A DNA stretch of 64,000 nucleotides from Rothia nasimurium (GTDB lineage Bacteria > Actinomycetota > Actinomycetes > Actinomycetales > Micrococcaceae). Positions 24,445-32,840 of this stretch are shown piece by piece; position 1 is the stretch's first letter, and each line of letters begins with the position of its first letter. Position numbers and translations under genes: made by a program. Under the pieces are notes generated by a model. It was not told the origin of the DNA. It searched no databases and saw only the letters and a list, made by a program, of their open reading frames with translations. The stretch lies in NCBI RefSeq assembly GCF_928392795.1, contig NZ_CAKMTJ010000005.1, positions 124,001 through 188,000 on the forward strand, written 5' to 3'.

Positions 24445-24702
24445 CTACTCGTAGTGGTACCTCACCGCAGCAATGCGCACAGAGTTGCCCACGATTTTGT
24501 AGACCAGTCGGTGTTCTTCGGTAATTCTGCGGGACCAGTAGCCGGAGAGGTTGTTGCGCAGGGCCTCTGGCTTGCCAATGCCTTCGTTACCGTTACGCTG
24601 AATATCTTTGAGTAGGGTATTGATTCTTTTGAGAACCTTGCGATCTTGCTTTTGCCACCACAGGTAATCTTCCCAGGCCTGACTGCTCCAGATAAGTTCC
24701 AC
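24445..24702 (-). CDS. yoeB: Toxin of the YoeB/Txe family
   Basis: 85-residue RelE-superfamily mRNA interferase that acts at the ribosome. Diagnostic residues include WEDYLWWQKQDRKVLKRIN near the N-terminus, GIGKPEALRNNLSGYWSRRI in the middle and the C-terminal RIAAVRYHYE, with the His and Tyr used in catalysis. It follows the antitoxin gene after 8 nt, the usual order for yefM-yoeB. Both genes sit between two copies of a hairpin repeat, suggesting a mobile cassette. Confidence 0.95.
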   Translation of the reverse strand: MELIWSSQAWEDYLWWQKQDRKVLKRINTLLKDIQRNGNEGIGKPEALRNNLSGYWSRRITEEHRLVYKIVGNSVRIAAVRYHYE

Positions 24703-24710
24703 GCTGCTGC

Positions 24711-24965
24711 CTAATCTTCGAGAAGTGCCTGACTGGAGCCTCCGCCTGCTTCAAGTTCGTCGATTGCATCGAGTAGCTTACGGGCATTGGCAGGCGAACG
24801 TAAGAGGTGAGCGGTCTCTTTGAGCGATTCGTATTCGGCAAGTGAAAGAATGACGGCAGGTTCGCGCCCTGCCCTGGTGATGACGACTTCTTCAAGGTCT
24901 TCTACCGCGATATCGAGTACCTGGGCGTAGTTGGCGCGGGACTCGGTGTAGGTCATAGTTTTCAT
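24711..24965 (-). CDS. yefM: Antitoxin of the YefM/Phd family
   Basis: 84-residue antitoxin with N-terminal Phd/YefM DNA-binding fold: MTYTESRANYAQVLD, EVVITRAGREPAVILSLAEYESLKET, followed by a C-terminal acidic toxin-neutralising segment. An AGGAGG site lies 5 nt before the ATG. The upstream inverted repeat with TGTACA core is its likely operator, so the pair is expected to be autoregulated. Confidence 0.95.
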   Translation of the reverse strand: MKTMTYTESRANYAQVLDIAVEDLEEVVITRAGREPAVILSLAEYESLKETAHLLRSPANARKLLDAIDELEAGGGSSQALLED

Positions 24966-24975
24966 CAGAACCTCC

Positions 24976-24992
24976 TGTACAGAAAACTGTAC
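24976..24992 (-). promoter_or_regulatory. YefM-YoeB operator
   Basis: GTACAG and CTGTAC form a perfect inverted repeat around AAAA, just upstream of the yefM ribosome-binding site. The hexamer TGTACA at 24976-24981 matches the core of the palindrome known to bind YefM-YoeB in E. coli. Confidence 0.75.
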
Positions 24993-25071
24993 GCTTGAGA
25001 GGCGGTATCTTCAAGAGCTAAGGTTTTTCCTTTGGAATACCGCACACAGCAGGGGAGGTATCGTCTTATTC

Positions 25072-25150
25072 TTTTGCTCAGACAGCGAAAGCCCACCAGA
25101 CTCTCGTACTGCCCACAGAGAAGATGGGCAGTGCGAGAGTCTGGTGGGCG
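25072..25150. repeat. Long hairpin repeat, copy 2
   Basis: GCCCACCAGACTCTCG (from 25091) pairs with CGAGAGTCTGGTGGGC (to 25149), and the stem continues through ACTGCCCA/TGGGCAGT to about 25 bp. Same orientation and same 5' flank (CAGACAGCGAAAG) as copy 1. One stem position differs from copy 1 by a compensated pair change. Confidence 0.85.
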
Positions 25151-25197
25151 CTTAGCTTGCGCGGCTCTGATTCGGGCGCGCGGACGCCGGTAGGCGG

Positions 25198-26151
25198 CTA
25201 GAAGTAGTAGGGGTAGTTCTCCCAGTTGGGGTCGCGCTTCTCAAGGAAGGCGTCGCGGCCTTCGACGGCTTCGTCGGTCATGTAGGCCATGCGGGTGGCC
25301 TCACCGGCAAAGACCTGCTGGCCGACCATGCCGTCGTCCGGAAGGTTGAAAGCGAACTTGAGCATACGAATCGCCTGTGGTGACTGGCGGGCAATGTGGG
25401 CCGCGTACTCCAGGCCCTTAGCCTCCAGCTCGGCGTGGGGCACCACGTCATTCACAGCGCCCATCTCGTACATGCGCTGAGCATCGTACTCCTTAGCCAG
25501 GAAGAAAATCTCGCGGGCAAACTTCTGACCCACCTGGCGGGCCAGCAGGGCAGAGCCGTAGCCGGCGTCAAAGGAGCCAACGGTCGCATCAGTCTGCTTA
25601 AACTTGCCGTACTCTTCTGACGCAATAGTCAGGTCAGCAACCACATGCAGGGAGTGGCCGCCACCGGCTGCCCAGCCCGATACCAGGGCGATAACCACCT
25701 TGGGCATGGTGCGAATCAGGCGCTGAACCTCCAGGATGTGCAGGCGGCCTGCGCGGGCCGGGTCGATGGAATCGCGGGTCTCACCCTCGGCGTAGCGGTA
25801 GCCGTCGCGGCCGCGAATACGCTGGTCGCCGCCGGAGCAGAAGGCCCAGCCGCCGTCCTTAGCTGAGGGGCCGTTGCCGGTCAGCAGTACGGTACCCACG
25901 TTGGAGGTCATGCGGGCGTGGTCCAGCACCCGGTAGAGCTCATCGACGGTGTGGGGGCGGAAGGCGTTGCGTACCTCGGGTCGGTCAAAGGCGATGCGGA
26001 CGGTCGGCAGATCCCGCAGGATCTCACCGGCCTCGTTGCGTTCTACCTGACGGTGATAGGTGATGTCGGTCAGGTCTTCAAAGCCCTCAACCAGGCGCCA
26101 CTGGTGGGGGTCGAAAATGTCAGAAACCTTGGCAGGAAGTTCGTTAGTCAT
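25198..26151 (-). CDS. menB: 1,4-dihydroxy-2-naphthoyl-CoA synthase
   Basis: Crotonase-fold enzyme that closes the naphthoquinone ring. Visible motifs are PEVRNAFRPHTVDELYR, CSGGDQRIRGRDGYRY (oxyanion-hole glycines), VSGWAAGGGHSLHVVADLTIA and TDATVGSFDAGYGSALLARQVGQ, ending NWENYPYYF, all characteristic of MenB. I place the start at ATG 26151 (MTNELPAKV), giving 317 aa like the mycobacterial enzyme. The longer frame to 26238 runs into a large palindrome and is unlikely to be translated. Confidence 0.95.
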   Translation of the reverse strand: MTNELPAKVSDIFDPHQWRLVEGFEDLTDITYHRQVERNEAGEILRDLPTVRIAFDRPEVRNAFRPHTVDELYRVLDHARMTSNVGTVLLTGNGPSAKDGGWAFCSGGDQRIRGRDGYRYAEGETRDSIDPARAGRLHILEVQRLIRTMPKVVIALVSGWAAGGGHSLHVVADLTIASEEYGKFKQTDATVGSFDAGYGSALLARQVGQKFAREIFFLAKEYDAQRMYEMGAVNDVVPHAELEAKGLEYAAHIARQSPQAIRMLKFAFNLPDDGMVGQQVFAGEATRMAYMTDEAVEGRDAFLEKRDPNWENYPYYF

Positions 26152-26196
26152 AGCCACCAGTCTACCCAGGGCGTCCCCGCCGTTGGCTCCTTGTGG

Positions 26197-26253
26197 GTAA
26201 CCGAAAGCTTCATCTGCGCGTTCAAAGAACACGCACATGAAGCTTTCGGTTAC
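26197..26253. repeat. 57-nt near-perfect palindrome upstream of menB
   Basis: GTAACCGAAAGCTTCAT and ATGAAGCTTTCGGTTAC are a perfect 17-bp inverted repeat. Inside it TGCGCGTTC faces GAACACGCA around an AAA loop, so 25 of 27 positions per arm are paired. It lies 46 nt upstream of the menB start codon. Confidence 0.9.
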
Positions 26254-26299
26254 ATTCAGCAGAGATTTGCCGCCATTCAGCGGAAGAATGGGAAAGGAC

Positions 26300-26353
26300 G
26301 GACGCCGCCCCCAGCTTCCTGCCTGAAGGGCAGGGGGGCGGGGTGCGGCGTCC
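26300..26353 (-). terminator. Probable terminator of putP
   Basis: Read on the minus strand, GGACGCCGC and GCGGCGTCC enclose a G/C-rich inner hairpin, followed by CGTCCTTTCCC. It lies about 45 nt beyond the putP stop codon. Confidence 0.6.
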
Positions 26354-26397
26354 TGATAAAAGAAGAACCTTAGCTGGTGGTTCTAGTGGAAGCTGGC

Positions 26398-27897
26398 TTA
26401 GCGGGAGAGCTCCACAGCGCGGTCGAATTCTTCGTTGATCTCGCGGGTAGCGGCGGAGTCACCCTTGTAGGTGGCAATGGATACGACGTAGGCAAAGAGC
26501 AGATTGACCAGGAAGCCGGGCACGATCTCGTACATGTAGCCCGAGAGAACCTCGTTGTAGCCCCAGACAAAGACAGTGATGGTACCCGCAACCATGCCCG
26601 CTACAGCACCGGCGGCGGTGAGCTTGCGCCAGTAGAGGGAGAGAATCACGATCGGGCCAAATGCGGCACCGAAGCCAGCCCAGGCGAAGGAGACCAGGGA
26701 GAGCACGGATGAGTCGGGGTTCCAGGCCAGCAGACCTGCGATGACAGAGACAATCAGCACGCCCGCGCGGCCTAGCCAGAGGCCCTTGGCATCTGAGAGT
26801 TCCTTGCCGCCGCTGGTGAGCTTGTAGAGGTCTTCAGCCAGGGCAGATGAGCAGACAATCAGCTGGGAGGAAAGGGTTGACATAATAGCTGCCAGTACCG
26901 CTGCCAGTACGAACCCGGCCAGCAGGGGGTGGAGCAGAATCTGGGACATATCCAGGAAGACTGACTCAGCATTGGTGGTGTCGGTCAGGGTCGCTTCGGG
27001 GTGGCGGGCAAAGTAGGCGATGCCGATGAGACCGGCGCTCATGGCGCCGACCAGGGTGGCAACCATCCAAGTGATGCCGATGCGGCGGCCGGCGGTGGCG
27101 TCCTGGGCAGAACGCAGGCCCATGAAGCGCACGATGATGTGGGGCTGGCCGAAGTAGCCCAGACCCCAGGCAGCTGAGGAAAGAATGCCCAACACGGTGG
27201 TGCCCGCAAAGAAGGAGAGGGCGGTGGGGTTAACGGACTCGATGGTGGTTTCAAGGCCCGAGAAGCCGCCGACGTAAACCAGGGCCATGATCGGCAGGAC
27301 GATGAGGGCGGTGAGCATGAGCAGGCCCTGTACAACGTCCGTGTAGGTTGCACCCAGGAAGCCGCCGAAGAGGGTGTAGGCAACGGTGATGCCGGCGACC
27401 AGCAGCATGCCGGTGTGGTAGTTACCGCCGAATGAGGACTGGAAGAAGACACCGCCGGCGACCATGCCGGAAGAGACGTAGAAGGTGAAGAAAATCAGGA
27501 TGACTAGGGCGGCGAAGACGCGGATGATGCCGCGGGGGTCGCGCAGGCGGTTGTGGAAGAAGGAGGGAACGGTGACCGAGTTGCGGGAGACCTCGGTGTA
27601 GGCGCGCAGGCGGGGGGCCACGAACTTCCAGTTGAGCCAGGCACCGGCAGTTAGGCCGATGGCAATCCAGGCTTCAGCCAGGCCGGTGATGTAGAGGGCA
27701 CCGGGTAGACCCATGAGGAGCCAGCCCGACATGTCCGAGGCACCCGCTGAGAGAGCCGCTGCGGTGGGGGAGAGGGAGCGCCCGCCGAGCACGTAGTCGT
27801 CGAGGTTGTTGTTCTTGGACTTGGCCCAGATGCCGATGCCGACCATGGCGGCGAAGTAGATAGCCAGGGCTATCAGCTGGTAGGTGGTGTTGCTCAT
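26398..27897 (-). CDS. putP: Sodium/proline symporter PutP
   Basis: SSS-family sodium:solute symporter with thirteen predicted hydrophobic helices and 499 aa. Early segments DDYVLGGRSLSPTAAALSAGASDMSGWLL and WIAIGLTAGAWLNW are typical of PutP and hold the sodium-binding Ala/Met/Ser region. Further motifs are FGQPHIIVRFM and STLSSQLIVCSSALAEDLYK. Imports proline; whether for nutrition or osmoprotection cannot be read here. Confidence 0.93.
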   Translation of the reverse strand: MSNTTYQLIALAIYFAAMVGIGIWAKSKNNNLDDYVLGGRSLSPTAAALSAGASDMSGWLLMGLPGALYITGLAEAWIAIGLTAGAWLNWKFVAPRLRAYTEVSRNSVTVPSFFHNRLRDPRGIIRVFAALVILIFFTFYVSSGMVAGGVFFQSSFGGNYHTGMLLVAGITVAYTLFGGFLGATYTDVVQGLLMLTALIVLPIMALVYVGGFSGLETTIESVNPTALSFFAGTTVLGILSSAAWGLGYFGQPHIIVRFMGLRSAQDATAGRRIGITWMVATLVGAMSAGLIGIAYFARHPEATLTDTTNAESVFLDMSQILLHPLLAGFVLAAVLAAIMSTLSSQLIVCSSALAEDLYKLTSGGKELSDAKGLWLGRAGVLIVSVIAGLLAWNPDSSVLSLVSFAWAGFGAAFGPIVILSLYWRKLTAAGAVAGMVAGTITVFVWGYNEVLSGYMYEIVPGFLVNLLFAYVVSIATYKGDSAATREINEEFDRAVELSR

Positions 27898-28122
27898 GAG
27901 CTCCCCTTGGGTTGTAGGCGAGGACGTGCGGGCTGGGGTGGGTGCGTCGGCGCACCTTCCCTTATGTGCAGTTTCCCTAAAGTATCTTGTTTAGATTACT
28001 TGAGGCATCTTCCCGCATGCAGGTTTTGGTCTGTGCGTTAGCTTACACCCTGAGGGTCTGCTTGACACTATCTCGCCGCCTGAAGCTATTTAGAATCGGT
28101 GTGTAAAACCGGTGAGCTTTTC

Positions 28123-29061
28123 TTAAGGGTGCTTCTGCGAGCGCGGATCTATCACGGGTAGGGCTGATGTATGCAGGGTTACCGCGATGGCTGACCTGTT
28201 GGTGCGCCAGACGATATAGGCACCCGAGGCGGCAATCAATACAATGCCCAGATAGGACCAGGCTGAGAGCACCTCGCCTAGCATGAAGGTGCCCACGATA
28301 GCCCCGACCACCGGGTCGATGGAGAAGAGCACTCCAATCACGGCGGCGCTGGTGAGCTGACCGGCAATGTTATCAGCGGAGTAGGCCAGGGCCACGCCCA
28401 CGATAGCGGAGAGAGCCAGCTTGAACCAGGCGTCCGCGTCCAGCCCCGCCATAGCAGGCACCGACAGGGGCAGCTGTATGAGGGCTGAAAAAGCCAGCGA
28501 CATGGTGGTGCCGCGTAAGCCGCTGGTAGCCGGTGAGGCTGAGCCCATGCGGGCTGAGTAGATGGTGTAGCCCGCCATCGAGGCCGCCGAGCCTAGGGCC
28601 CAGATAAAGCCGATAGGGTGGGCGTCTCCAGCGAGTGTAGGCCCAGCGATCATGACGACCCCGGCCAGGGCGAAGAAGGCCATGAGTCCATCACGCAAGC
28701 GGCGCACGCCCAGTAGGGCCACAACAAAGGCACCCAGGTATTCAAAGGTCACTGCCACACCCAGGGGGATATGGTGGACCGCGTTATAGAAGCAGATGCT
28801 CATGAGGGTCAGCACCAGCCCGTACACCAGCACCTGTGGCAGGTCTTGCCGCCGCAGGGCAAAGGGGTTGGGGCGCACCAGGGCCCAGAGCACCACAGCG
28901 GCAATGAGGGCGCGCAGAGCGGCCACCTGGGTGGGGCCGACACTGGCAAAAAGTACCGAAACGATAGCCGCTGAAATCTGAATACCCAGTGAACCGGCCA
29001 AAATCAGGAGCAGAGCGGCGGTGCCCCGGTGCTCGTCCGGTATACGATCGGTGAGATTCAT
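28123..29061 (-). CDS. EamA (DMT superfamily) transporter, RhtA-like
   Basis: Ten-helix inner membrane protein with two EamA repeats, about 312 aa. The frame abuts the gluQ stop at 29070 as a GTG, but the ATG at 29061 sits 6-7 nt from AGGTGG and is the better start. Family members such as RhtA export threonine, homoserine or other metabolites; the substrate here is unknown. Tight linkage suggests co-transcription with gluQ. Confidence 0.88.
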   Translation of the reverse strand: MNLTDRIPDEHRGTAALLLILAGSLGIQISAAIVSVLFASVGPTQVAALRALIAAVVLWALVRPNPFALRRQDLPQVLVYGLVLTLMSICFYNAVHHIPLGVAVTFEYLGAFVVALLGVRRLRDGLMAFFALAGVVMIAGPTLAGDAHPIGFIWALGSAASMAGYTIYSARMGSASPATSGLRGTTMSLAFSALIQLPLSVPAMAGLDADAWFKLALSAIVGVALAYSADNIAGQLTSAAVIGVLFSIDPVVGAIVGTFMLGEVLSAWSYLGIVLIAASGAYIVWRTNRSAIAVTLHTSALPVIDPRSQKHP

Positions 29062-29070
29062 AGCTGCCAC

Positions 29071-30045
29071 CTAGAGCCCGCAGGTACTCTCTAAGAGCGG
29101 GTCCACTACCGTCCATGGGGCCTGGCGGATGCGCTCAGGGGCGAAGACAGAGAGCATTTCGGCGGCAGTTTCGGGTAGGTGGGGGCCGCTGTCACCCGCG
29201 CTCGCCCCGGTGAGCGGGGGCAGGGGAATAGAGGCAGCAATCATGCGCATGATGTGGTCGGTGCTAACCCCGGCGGCGGTGAGCTCGGCAAGGGTCACGG
29301 CCCCGTCCCGTTTAGCCAGGCGCTTGCCCTCGGTGTTGAGGGCTAGGGGGACATGGGCATAGGTGGGCACCTGCAACCCCAGCAGGTGAGCTAGATAGGC
29401 CTGGCGGGGGGCAGAGGGCAGCAGATCGTCGCCGCGCACCACCTCGGTGACCCCCTGGTAATCGTCATCAACCACGCACACCAGGTTGTAGGCGTAGACC
29501 CCGTCGGCCCGCACCAGTACAAAGTCGTCGACCGCGTCGGTGTATTCCCCGGCGAAACGGTCGGTGACAGTCCATTCGCTCACCTGGGCTTTCAGGCGCA
29601 AGGACGCCGGCCGCAGCTGCCTGCGCTCAGCCCTTTCTGCCTCGGTGAGGTTGCGGCAGGTGCCGGGGTAGGCGCCGGGGGCGCCGTGCGGGGCGCTGGA
29701 GGCCTCCTGAATTTCTTTGCGGGTGCAGTAGCACTCGTAAACTAGCCCGGCCTCGCGCAGGCGGTTAAGGGCGTCCGCGTAGGCATCTAGGCGGGTGGAC
29801 TGGTAGAGTACCGGCCCGTCCCAGTCGATGCCCAGGGCGGCAAGGTCGGCCAGCTGCCGCTCTGCTGCCCCCTTCTTGACCCGGTCTAAATCCTCCACCC
29901 GCATCACAAAACGGCCTCCCGCGGTACGGGCCATCATCCAGGCTAGTAGGGCGGTGCGCAGGTTACCCAGGTGCAGGTCACCGGAAGGGGAAGGCGCGTA
30001 ACGGCCGCAGGGAACGGGAACAGGAGCGGTTTTGATAGACATCAC
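29071..30045 (-). CDS. gluQ: Glutamyl-Q tRNA(Asp) synthetase
   Basis: Truncated glutamyl-tRNA synthetase paralogue of 324 aa that glutamylates queuosine in tRNA(Asp). The HIGH-like motif is GRYAPSPSGDLHLGNLRTAL, the KMSKS-like motif is EGKRLAKRDGAVTL, and the zinc-site residues are in YECYCTRKEI and YPGTCRNL. It lacks the C-terminal anticodon-binding domain of GltX, as expected. Two adjacent starts (GTG 30045, ATG 30042) are possible. It implies queuosine in this organism, made or salvaged. Confidence 0.93.
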   Translation of the reverse strand: MMSIKTAPVPVPCGRYAPSPSGDLHLGNLRTALLAWMMARTAGGRFVMRVEDLDRVKKGAAERQLADLAALGIDWDGPVLYQSTRLDAYADALNRLREAGLVYECYCTRKEIQEASSAPHGAPGAYPGTCRNLTEAERAERRQLRPASLRLKAQVSEWTVTDRFAGEYTDAVDDFVLVRADGVYAYNLVCVVDDDYQGVTEVVRGDDLLPSAPRQAYLAHLLGLQVPTYAHVPLALNTEGKRLAKRDGAVTLAELTAAGVSTDHIMRMIAASIPLPPLTGASAGDSGPHLPETAAEMLSVFAPERIRQAPWTVVDPLLESTCGL

Positions 30046-30252
30046 CCCACTAGTCTAGTGCCCAGGGGAAGCAAGCGGGCTGAGGGCAGCTAGCCCTGAT
30101 GAGCTGGTTAGCTAAGGTGATACATCTTTTTATGACATAAGATTGCGCCTAACCTGCGTAACACCGTTAAAGAAGGGCAGTGTGGTGAGAAATAACTGCC
30201 CAGCCACTCGTAAACACGGTAGGCACCTTTTATTTCAAGTACCTTAGAGAGT

Positions 30253-31167
30253 ATGGCTAGAACTCTTGAAATTGCCGATGGTATCTATCAGATCTCAACG
30301 GATAACTACCGTCTTAACTCCGGTCTGATTGTGGGCGCAGAGAAGGCTATGGTGGTTGACACCGGCGCCGGGCCCCGTCAGGGAGCCGAGATCCTGAGAG
30401 CCGTGCGACGGGTCACCGAGCTTCCTCTGGTTGCGGTCAACACCCACGCGCACTTCGACCGCTTCATGGGCAACGCCGTGTTCGCAGCCGACGGAGTCAC
30501 CGACATCTGGGCCCACCCCCGCGCCGCCCGCGCTATCGAAAGCTACGGCGACCGCCAGCGTCTTTACGTTGAGGTGCTAGAACCCGAGATGGCCCACCAG
30601 GCTGGCCCCAACACCCAGCTTGTCGTACCCACCCGGTTCTTGCCCGGCGACGGTACCCGTCCGGCCTTTACCCGGGTAGAACTGGGCCAGCGGGCCGTTA
30701 CCCTCATGTACCTGGGCCTGGCCCACACTGACGGTGACGTGCTGGTAGGCGTAGACGACGTCCTGTTCGCCGGTGACATCATCGAGCAGGGCTCAGACCC
30801 CGCCTTCGACGACTCCTACCCCGAACTGTGGGTCAGCACCCTACGCACCCTGGCAGGGCTCGACCGCTACCGCATCTTCGTTCCCGGGCACGGCACCCCG
30901 GTGGAGAGTTCTTTCATCGAGCGTATGGCCGACACCATGGAAGACGCCGTACAGAAAATCGCTGACTCCGCACTGAAGAAGGTCAAGGGGGCAACGACAG
31001 CTTCGATGTACCAGCTACCCTATTCGGGTGGATCCACCCGTATACTGCTTGACCGCCTCACGAAGCTTGAAGCCCGTGAGGCTGAGGGACAGGGGCTCTC
31101 GACCGTCACGTTTGAGGGGGACGCCGCCTCTGGCCTGACCGGCCCCATTACCCTGGGGCAAGGCTAA
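30253..31167 (+). CDS. MBL-fold metallohydrolase with altered metal motif
   Basis: 304-residue metallo-beta-lactamase fold protein. Metal ligands are His65 and His67 in THAHFDR, His158 in GLAHTDGD, Asp175 in FAGDI and His213 in VPGHGTP. The usual HxHxDH is HAHFDR here, so the second-site His is Arg70. The N-terminus (IADGIYQISTDNYRLNSGLIVGAEKAMVVDTG) is family-typical. The last ~70 residues form a non-conserved extension. Substrate unknown; the family includes hydrolases of thioesters, lactones and glyoxalase II. It is monocistronic. Confidence 0.85.
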   Translation: MARTLEIADGIYQISTDNYRLNSGLIVGAEKAMVVDTGAGPRQGAEILRAVRRVTELPLVAVNTHAHFDRFMGNAVFAADGVTDIWAHPRAARAIESYGDRQRLYVEVLEPEMAHQAGPNTQLVVPTRFLPGDGTRPAFTRVELGQRAVTLMYLGLAHTDGDVLVGVDDVLFAGDIIEQGSDPAFDDSYPELWVSTLRTLAGLDRYRIFVPGHGTPVESSFIERMADTMEDAVQKIADSALKKVKGATTASMYQLPYSGGSTRILLDRLTKLEAREAEGQGLSTVTFEGDAASGLTGPITLGQG

Positions 31168-31179
31168 AGCCCTGAGGGC

Positions 31180-32622
31180 CTAGTAAGCCCAGACCCTGCG
31201 GTAGGCGCTGCGCTTCTTATTTTGGGGGCGCAGGAGGGCCACCTGGGTGCTGGTGGTCAGCGCCGCTACCGCCCCGATGAGGCAGATGGCTGCCATAAAG
31301 GCAGAACCGGGAATCGGGTTGGTGTAGGTCACCCAGTAGAGGGCCAGAGCGCAGAAGCCCGAGAAGAATCCCGAGATAGAAAGCAGAGGTACCAGGATTA
31401 GGCCGGAGCGCTGGGTGTCGCTCATATCAAGTTCCTCTGAGCGCATGAAACGCAGAATCACGAGCCCTAATACGCCCCAAAGACCGGTGACCAGAATGGC
31501 TGTGACCACATCGGCGGGCCTGTGCCAGCCGTTGACCACGGTGGAATAGCCTGCTGCTACCGTAAAGACCATGCTGATGAGCGCTACGGTGGGGCGGAAG
31601 CGCTTGGGGGAGGCCAGGAAGAGGGCCAGGCCCGCAGCGGCTGCGAAGGTCGTGTGGCCGGACGGTGCCGAGTTACCCAGGGCCTCCTGAATACCCAGGT
31701 TGGGCTTGACGATGATGTAGTTCTTCAGCAGCTGGGTGGTGAGATTAGCACCGGCGGCAATGGCCACACCGACCAGGGCTGGCACAAAGCGGTGCTTCCA
31801 CAGCAGCACAAAGAGAATGCCGATAGCCGCGGTAATACCGGCGGCGGTGGGAATGAAGTCGAGCAGGGTAGAGGTCTGCTCGGTGTAGGTCATGAACTGG
31901 TAGGAGAACTCCTGGAAGGAAATCTCGTCGAGCTCCTGGCCGGTTGGCGTTGTAATAAAGAAAACAAAGGCTGCCACCAGAAGGCAGAAGAGGGTTCCTG
32001 CCGCAAAGAAGTGCTGGATCAGCGTCCAGAGCGAGGGGCGAGTCTGCCGAATATGCGAGGGAGTGAGCATATGCAGCCGGCCCGAGGGGGAGTATTCCCC
32101 TGAGTGAGCCTGGCTGCTGTAGGGTGCCTGGCCGTAGCCCTGCGCCGGGTGGCCGGGGCGGGGGCGTCCTTGTGGAGCAGCGGCAGGGGCCCCGTAGCTA
32201 GCCTGCGGCGCCCGGTGGGCGCTGACTGCGTCCGGACGCGGGGCTGCCGCCTGGGTGCGGGCCTTGCTCGCTGCGCGTGCGGCACGTTCCTTCTTGACCC
32301 GGTGCGCTGCCTCCTGGGCCGCTGCTTGCGCGGCGGCAAAACCGGTTTTAGCTGCCGCCAGGCCACTGGCGGTACCGGCCTGGAGCTTAGCTTTGATGGC
32401 CTCGCCCTGGGGAGCAGAAGGCGCGGCAGGGAGTACCACGGTGGCGTCATCATCTGTAAAAGTAGCCCGTGCCCGTGAAGCGGGAAGCACCTCGGTGGCG
32501 TCGTCACCGGGGCTGGTCGGCAGGGCAACCGTGCGGTCGGTATAGGTCTGGGGCGTTAGCACCTCGGTGGCATCGTCGGGTGTGCCAGAAACAGCGTTAG
32601 AATCGCGCTTCTCAAAACTCAC
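31180..32622 (-). CDS. PAP2-family membrane phosphatase with N-terminal Thr-rich acidic repeats
   Basis: C-terminal half (residues about 230-480) is a type 2 phosphatidic acid phosphatase domain with six helices; motif 2 is SAPSGHTTFAAAAG and motif 3 is YSTVVNGWHRPADV. The N-terminal ~200 residues are soluble and low-complexity, rich in Ala, Pro and Gln. They carry three copies of DDAT(E/V)VL at residues 16-22, 40-46 and 58-64. I start at GTG 32622 because upstream residues are unlike the rest; the frame continues to 32676. Substrates may be undecaprenyl pyrophosphate or phospholipid phosphates. Confidence 0.82.
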   Translation of the reverse strand: MSFEKRDSNAVSGTPDDATEVLTPQTYTDRTVALPTSPGDDATEVLPASRARATFTDDDATVVLPAAPSAPQGEAIKAKLQAGTASGLAAAKTGFAAAQAAAQEAAHRVKKERAARAASKARTQAAAPRPDAVSAHRAPQASYGAPAAAPQGRPRPGHPAQGYGQAPYSSQAHSGEYSPSGRLHMLTPSHIRQTRPSLWTLIQHFFAAGTLFCLLVAAFVFFITTPTGQELDEISFQEFSYQFMTYTEQTSTLLDFIPTAAGITAAIGILFVLLWKHRFVPALVGVAIAAGANLTTQLLKNYIIVKPNLGIQEALGNSAPSGHTTFAAAAGLALFLASPKRFRPTVALISMVFTVAAGYSTVVNGWHRPADVVTAILVTGLWGVLGLVILRFMRSEELDMSDTQRSGLILVPLLSISGFFSGFCALALYWVTYTNPIPGSAFMAAICLIGAVAALTTSTQVALLRPQNKKRSAYRRVWAY

Positions 32623-32840
32623 AGTTATCCCCAAAGACCTTTCTGCTGCGTGTAGACACCTCAACGAGCCTACCAAGCTGTACCTGCTATTTCAGCCCTA
32701 GACCCTGCTAAGAGCTAACAGGCTCAGCCTGTAGTGCTATTGTGGCAAACTCACATGGGACTTTCCTGAGAGAACCCCTAATGTTGCGCGAGCGCCCCTA
32801 AGCTGCCCTGCAGAAGCGGTAGAAGAGTAAATTAGAAGGT

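Noticed and set aside
25198..26238. Longer menB start at 26238
   Set aside because: The extension runs through the 57-nt palindrome and encodes residues unlike MenB; the ATG at 26151 matches family length.
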